The notes under the pieces were generated by a model. The model saw only the letters and a list, made by a program, of their open reading frames with translations. It ran no database searches and had not been told where the DNA came from. A DNA stretch of 27,530 nt from CAZPAH01 sp964584495 (GTDB lineage: Bacteria; Krumholzibacteriota; Krumholzibacteriia; Krumholzibacteriales; Krumholzibacteriaceae): positions 1 through 27,530 of the forward strand of contig CAZPAH010000026.1 of NCBI GenBank assembly GCA_964584495.1, written 5' to 3'. The position numbers and the translations under genes are program-made. How positions within the stretch are numbered: position 1 is the first letter of the stretch; the number at the start of each line of letters is the position of its first letter. This document shows, one piece after another, positions 23,881 to 27,530 of this stretch.

Positions 23881-24899
23881 GATAGGCCTCCATAACGGTT
23901 TACGAATGATTCGGCGTTGTGAATCGATCCACCCGCCGCTCCTCGAACAAGGTTGTTTACCACCAGCACGAATCCCGCCCTATCCCCCTCCACCTTCAAC
24001 CTTCCCGTGTAAACCTGCATTCCGGGCGGGTCGCCATGAAAAGAGATCGAGGGTTGGGGCATAGCCTTTTCATCTAGATAAACCACGGGTCTGTCCGGCG
24101 ACATGGGAAGCTGCCGATCGATCCCTGAAAAATCATTCCAGGCCTTCAGAACTTCGCCCTTCCCCGTTTTGCCCTCGAATTTCACCCACACGGTCTCGAG
24201 GTGGCCGTACGGTACGGGCACCCTGACGCAGTATGGAAATACCCGGCAGTCGATTCCGAGTATCTTTACAAGCTCCCTTTCTATCTTTTCCTCCTCGTTC
24301 TCGATATACGGCAGGCAATTGTTCGAGATATCGAGATAGGGCAGCCCCGGATACCCCGCTCCGGAGACAGCCTGGTAGGTCGATAGGAATATCTCCCGTA
24401 TCCCGAACCGCCTCAGGGGCGCAAGGGCGAGGGCGAGACCCGCCGTGGTGCAGTTTGGGTTGGCGACGACGAAGCCGCCCTCCGGATACCCCTGCCTTTC
24501 TATGAGCGCAAGGGATTCGATGTTCACCTCCGGCACAAGAACCGGCACATCTTCCCGATCCCTCATGGCGCCGGCATTCGAGAAAACGAAGAATCCCTTC
24601 CGCCTGAGATCGGGTTCGACCTCGACGGCGATTCCGGCCGGAAGGGCGCTGAAAACGATCTTTATCCCTTTCTTATTCAGAAGCGCCGGGTCCGGCGCAT
24701 CGATCGTCCGCCTCGATAATCGATCCGGCATCGGAGAGGGAAAACTCCATTTCGTGACGTCGCGGTAGATGGCTCCATCCTTGGAAGCCGAAGCTGCGAG
24801 CACAACCGGTTCGAACCACTCATGATCCGATAGTAGCCGGCAAAAAACCTGTCCGACGATTCCCGTCGCCCCGAGAATCGCTACCTTGATCTTTTCCAT
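23877..24899 (-). CDS. asd: Aspartate-semialdehyde dehydrogenase
   Basis: Reduces aspartyl phosphate to aspartate semialdehyde with NADPH. From the ATG at 24899 it has 340 residues. The Rossmann motif GATGIVGQ is at 10-17, the nucleophile Cys150 is in ANPNCTTAG, and His233 is in VPYGHLETV. The pattern resembles the archaeal/fungal-like form of the enzyme rather than the E. coli form. GAGGTG lies nine bases before the chosen ATG; the alternative TTG at 24911 would place that site against the codon. It overlaps lysC by four bases, so the two steps of the pathway are translated together. Confidence 0.95.
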   Translation of the reverse strand: MEKIKVAILGATGIVGQVFCRLLSDHEWFEPVVLAASASKDGAIYRDVTKWSFPSPMPDRLSRRTIDAPDPALLNKKGIKIVFSALPAGIAVEVEPDLRRKGFFVFSNAGAMRDREDVPVLVPEVNIESLALIERQGYPEGGFVVANPNCTTAGLALALAPLRRFGIREIFLSTYQAVSGAGYPGLPYLDISNNCLPYIENEEEKIERELVKILGIDCRVFPYCVRVPVPYGHLETVWVKFEGKTGKGEVLKAWNDFSGIDRQLPMSPDRPVVYLDEKAMPQPSISFHGDPPGMQVYTGRLKVEGDRAGFVLVVNNLVRGAAGGSIHNAESFVNRYGGLS

Positions 24900-25376
24900 T
24901 ATATACAACACCTCTCAGCGGCTTAATTGTTCGGCATTTCCCGCGTCAGCATCTCCCGCGCATCGCGATCATGCGGCCGCGGATCGGGTTTTTCCATGTT
25001 ACGGTGAAGAAAAATTAGCGGCAGCCCCGGCAGGGCATGGAGAATTTGCGGTGGGGAAAGAGCCATCTGATTTTCCGTTTCTTTTCCATTCCAAACACCC
25101 GCAATATTAATTAAATGGACCTGTCGATCATGAAGCCGATCGATTCAAACATATCTCTTTTTAGCTGTCAAGAGGATACGCCCGGAATACGGATTTTAGC
25201 CTACCTCCTCGCACGCAACACTCTTCATGAACACTCTCTGGTTCTGGCCCTAGGCTTCAAGAAATCGGCTAAGTACAATTCAAGAAGGCTAATTTTATGA
25301 AAGGTTCGCCACCAGATATTAAACAATACAATCCTTGTGATCCAAGAGGCAGGGTTTGGAGCCTTTGCCATTCAAC
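24900..25376. other. Long non-coding stretch and GC-to-AT transition
   Basis: About 480 bases without a supported gene. The half next to asd is GC-rich, with short palindromes (GCGGCCGC, CCGCGG); from about 25100 the DNA becomes AT-richer and stays so to the window end. It should hold the asd-lysC promoter, but no convincing -35/-10 pair or riboswitch was recognised. A 61-codon plus-strand frame at 25115-25300 has no ribosome site and no known motif. Confidence 0.5.
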
Positions 25377-25997
25377 CTACTTTATTGAACTGATAATTCT
25401 ATTAACAACAGTTTCGCAATCACCGTACTCGTCAGTGAGCGCTGAATTCATGCGTGCCTCATCGATGGAAATCGAGAACATCCGTCCAGCTTGAGATTGC
25501 AATACATATATATTCGCCCAAGTCATCTGATTGCCGCGCCACAGGTTATAAGATTGTACGTGAAGCACATCCGTCCCATCAATCAACAAAGAATCATACT
25601 CAACCCAGTGGCCCTCACGAGTAGGTTCATCTATCCTGAAAGTCGCTAATTCGGTCGCGCAGCGCCAGAGATCATAACCATCTGGATTATCCAAGACAGA
25701 GACAGACATGCAGACAGACCATCCGGAATCATCTGAAACGGAAAAACTAACCATATGCGTGGTATTTCGCCAGGCCCATAGCTTTGTAAATTCAGGAGCG
25801 CTACTCTCCCGTTGTGTTACGCTATCAGGCCGCGAGCACCACACTTCAATCATATTTAGGAATGCGGGATACTCAAATGTTAAACCGGATTCCCAACAAG
25901 AGTAGATATTCCAACCTCGATCGATTGCGTTGGCTTCACCATATAGCACGGACAACACCAGTAAAACAATCATCCAGAGCCATCTATAGTTCTTCAT
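25377..25997 (-). CDS. Secreted protein of unknown function
   Basis: Not recognised. It has 206 residues. The first 24 form a clear signal peptide: a basic start (KNYR), a hydrophobic core (WLWMIVLLVLSVLYG) and an ANA cleavage site, so the product is exported and, having no lipobox, probably periplasmic or released. The mature part has several tryptophans and five cysteines and looks like a compact beta-rich domain. AAGGA lies seven bases before the ATG. It is in the AT-rich region and about 100 bases downstream of the DUF1232 gene, with an inverted repeat between them. Confidence 0.7.
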   Translation of the reverse strand: MKNYRWLWMIVLLVLSVLYGEANAIDRGWNIYSCWESGLTFEYPAFLNMIEVWCSRPDSVTQRESSAPEFTKLWAWRNTTHMVSFSVSDDSGWSVCMSVSVLDNPDGYDLWRCATELATFRIDEPTREGHWVEYDSLLIDGTDVLHVQSYNLWRGNQMTWANIYVLQSQAGRMFSISIDEARMNSALTDEYGDCETVVNRIISSIK

Positions 25998-26058
25998 GCA
26001 ACGATCCTTCAGTTACTTTAGTTATCCATAATTACCTTAATAGTAAACCTCCGCGATC

Positions 26059-26095
26059 ACCATTGGAATGCCTGGTGGTAGGTGAATTCCATGGT
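26059..26095 (-). terminator. Inverted repeat just after the DUF1232 stop
   Basis: ACCAT-t-GGAAT (26059-26069) pairs with ATTCC-ATGGT (26086-26095): ten base pairs with a single bulged base and a 16-base loop. It touches the stop codon of the DUF1232 gene, as a terminator would, but no T-run follows on the minus strand. It could also be a processing or regulatory hairpin. Confidence 0.35.
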
Positions 26096-26527
26096 TCAGT
26101 CTAGTCCGATGTAGCTCAACACCTTTTCTTTGTCTTTACCGATGATTCCCTCAACCCTTGTGTAAATATCATCCATTACTACAAAGAGAGGTTCATCACC
26201 TTCCCAGTTGTCTTCGAGCAATTCTTTCGAAATCGAATCGGCCATTTTCCTGATAACGTATAAGCATAGGAAGATATCATCAATGAAGCCCTCGGCTCCG
26301 TATACCTGTTCAGGAAGCACATCGTATGGAGCAACAAAATATGCTATTGCTGCGTTGATGAGGGGTCTAATATTTTGTGGAGTACGGTGGTCCTCAAGGA
26401 GGTTTGTCATGAGTTTGAAAAGTGTGGGGGCTAACTCGATGATGGGTTCGTTATTGCCCTTGTAATCTTTGATCTCGTCGATGATATTTTCGTAAAATCC
26501 CCGGTGATCTGTTCTTATTTTCTTCAT
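26096..26527 (-). CDS. DUF1232 (YkvA-like) protein
   Basis: Small protein of 143 residues. Residues 57-95 match the DUF1232 pattern: a hydrophobic helix, AYFVAPYDVLPEQVYG, then a second helix opening with GFIDDIFL. The function of DUF1232 is not established; many members are membrane-associated, whereas this one is mostly hydrophilic outside the motif. The ATG at 26527 overlaps the upstream helicase-nuclease gene stop by four bases (ATGA), with a GGGAG-like site upstream, so the two genes are translationally coupled. Confidence 0.82.
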   Translation of the reverse strand: MKKIRTDHRGFYENIIDEIKDYKGNNEPIIELAPTLFKLMTNLLEDHRTPQNIRPLINAAIAYFVAPYDVLPEQVYGAEGFIDDIFLCLYVIRKMADSISKELLEDNWEGDEPLFVVMDDIYTRVEGIIGKDKEKVLSYIGLD

Positions 26528-27530
26528 TGCTTCGCTCCCGAATGTGGACAGAGCCTGTTGAAATCACAATCAACACAATGTCTTCCAGTATTAGGTGGAA
26601 ACTCTTTTGCTGCTATTTTCCCTCCTATTTCGTTAATGAGATTGTTGGTTTTTTCTGCTATTGATGGATTCCAGTCGAAATATTTCCGTTCATCCTCTGC
26701 AAGAAGATGCGCTGAAATTTTACTCACTCGCACGTTCAATGTCGATTGACAGGCGACGGCGTAAATGCGCAATTGAAGATCTGTGTTCAGCTTTGCGAGT
26801 CCTGCCCATGCTCTAGTTTTGAAATCTATGACCTCGACTGTGTTTTCATCANNNNNNNNNNCGAAGTTATCGAGAGGATAGGAAAAAGTCTGCTCTACGG
26901 AGAATATCTTAGAAAAATGACGGTTGTATTTATTAACATACGTCCAAATGTAATCGAGGCCGAGATTTCTAAATCTTTCTTTGAATTCCTTTTTTTTAGT
27001 GTGAATCGGAATCCAGTTGTTTTTGTAGATCTCTTCAATCTCACGTCGCTCGAATATCTTTCCCGGAGCTGCCAGTGCACGCAAGTGTATGTTTTCCAGC
27101 GCCCTGTGGAGACTTTGGCCGTAGACAATCAATGGGAATTTAGGCAACCTGAATTTGTATATATAGATAAATTTATACCGCAAGGGGCACGTCAGATATG
27201 TGTTGATGGCGGAGTAACTCAAGCGCTCGCGCGGTCTCTCTTCGATTCCTCTTTCTTTCTTCTTGAGTTTTATGAGTTGTGCAACTACTTTCTTGTCTTT
27301 CGAATCAATGAGGCGATAATGCTTTGTTATTTCTTTGATAAACCGAGACGGTCCACTTCCTCTTGAGTTGATTTTGTTCGAAGTGCCGAAAATAAGTATA
27401 TCCTTTGCCCTTGTCATTCCTACATAGAATAGTTTTCTCTGGTCTAGAATGTGCAAGTCGCTGACATCCTCGTCCTTACTAATGCGTAGTTCCTCAGGGA
27501 GCGCAAAACGTTCGCTCTTTTTTCGCTTCG
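26524..27530 (-). CDS. UvrD-like helicase / Fe-S PD-(D/E)XK nuclease, C-terminal part
   Basis: C-terminal region of a large DNA helicase-nuclease; the 5' part lies beyond the window. The open frame continues to the edge, and the first visible residues include FALPEEL and RKLFYVGMTRAKD, the superfamily 1 (UvrD) motif VI. A RecB/AddB-type nuclease domain follows: SYSAINTYLTCPLRYKF, GQSLHRALENIH, VEVIDFKTR (catalytic Asp and Lys) and LQLRIYAVA. The final CVDCDFNRLCP with the Cys in TCPLRYK gives the four-cysteine iron-sulfur staple seen in AddB and Cas4. Ten Ns (26852-26861) interrupt the segment where the GxxD nuclease motif should be. A TTG at 27456 is only an internal codon, not the start. 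Likely a repair or DNA-defence enzyme; AddAB, AdnAB or another type cannot be distinguished. Confidence 0.88.
   Translation of the reverse strand, partial: KRKKSERFALPEELRISKDEDVSDLHILDQRKLFYVGMTRAKDILIFGTSNKINSRGSGPSRFIKEITKHYRLIDSKDKKVVAQLIKLKKKERGIEERPRERLSYSAINTYLTCPLRYKFIYIYKFRLPKFPLIVYGQSLHRALENIHLRALAAPGKIFERREIEEIYKNNWIPIHTKKKEFKERFRNLGLDYIWTYVNKYNRHFSKIFSVEQTFSYPLDNFXXXXDENTVEVIDFKTRAWAGLAKLNTDLQLRIYAVACQSTLNVRVSKISAHLLAEDERKYFDWNPSIAEKTNNLINEIGGKIAAKEFPPNTGRHCVDCDFNRLCPHSGAKQ
26852..26861. other. Assembly gap of ten Ns
   Basis: Ten ambiguous bases inside the helicase-nuclease gene. The frame is open on both sides in the same phase. Confidence 0.99.

Noticed and set aside
24900..25110. 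Lysine riboswitch before asd-lysC
   Set aside because: Expected from knowledge of some lysC leaders, but I could not recognise the conserved core or a terminator/antiterminator pair.
25115..25300. 61-codon plus-strand frame in the AT-rich gap
   Set aside because: No ribosome site before its ATG, no motif, no neighbour with which it would form an operon.
25690..25720. Short GACAGA repeats
   Set aside because: A few imperfect copies inside a coding region, irregular in spacing; not a CRISPR or microsatellite of note.
26746..27366. 206-codon plus-strand open frame
   Set aside because: Antisense of the helicase-nuclease, where UvrD motif VI and the PD-(D/E)XK and cysteine motifs are clear.

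Overview
The window reads as one chromosomal segment of a Gram-negative-type, fairly GC-rich bacterium. Evidence for an outer membrane with lipopolysaccharide is a heptose-7-phosphate kinase and heptose-1-phosphate nucleotidyltransferase pair (11-12 kb), an LpxL/HtrB-type late acyltransferase (15.6-16.5 kb) and a lipoprotein signal. The phylum cannot be fixed from the sequence. A BlaI/M56 pair, a PD40 beta-propeller lipoprotein, a COG2403 GTPase and a bacterial fab operon together would suit an FCB-group or candidate-phylum bacterium (inference, weak). All but one of the 25 genes lie on the minus strand, so gene order below runs from high to low coordinates.

Layout. (1) 1-9390: a long co-directional block, sucC-sucD-ndk-yceD(DUF177)-rpmF-plsX-fabH-fabD-fabG-acpP-fabF-rnc, the last cut by the window start. 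It combines succinyl-CoA synthetase, nucleotide balance, ribosomal protein L32, the start of phospholipid synthesis, type II fatty acid synthesis and RNase III. The yceD-rpmF-plsX-fabHDG-acpP-fabF part keeps a classical bacterial order. (2) 9452-10774: a COG2403 P-loop protein related to cyclic 2,3-diphosphoglycerate synthetase. (3) 10851-12450: heptose kinase and nucleotidyltransferase with a good sigma70-like promoter. (4) 12486-15060: a sodium:solute symporter coupled to a membrane acyltransferase of the DUF5009/HGSNAT type. (5) 15260-15607: DUF3467, the only plus-strand gene. (6) 15626-18901: dprA, an overlapping DUF362-ferredoxin gene and lpxL. (7) 19153-22434: a blaI-type repressor, an M56 membrane metalloprotease with a TPR tail, and a PD40 lipoprotein, which look like a sensing module. 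(8) 22429-24899: asd and lysC, overlapping by ATGA, for the aspartate pathway. (9) 24900-27530: a change to visibly AT-richer DNA, with a non-coding stretch, a secreted protein of unknown function, a DUF1232 protein and the C-terminal part of a UvrD-like helicase fused to an Fe-S PD-(D/E)XK nuclease. A run of Ns falls inside the nuclease motif.

The most interesting parts are the BlaI/M56-TPR/PD40 locus with candidate operator dyads, an RNase III lacking one of its four usual acidic active-site residues, the COG2403 gene beside sucCD, the dprA/DUF362-ferredoxin overlap and the AT-rich helicase-nuclease end. I found no tRNA, rRNA, CRISPR array, insertion sequence or certain rho-independent terminator.
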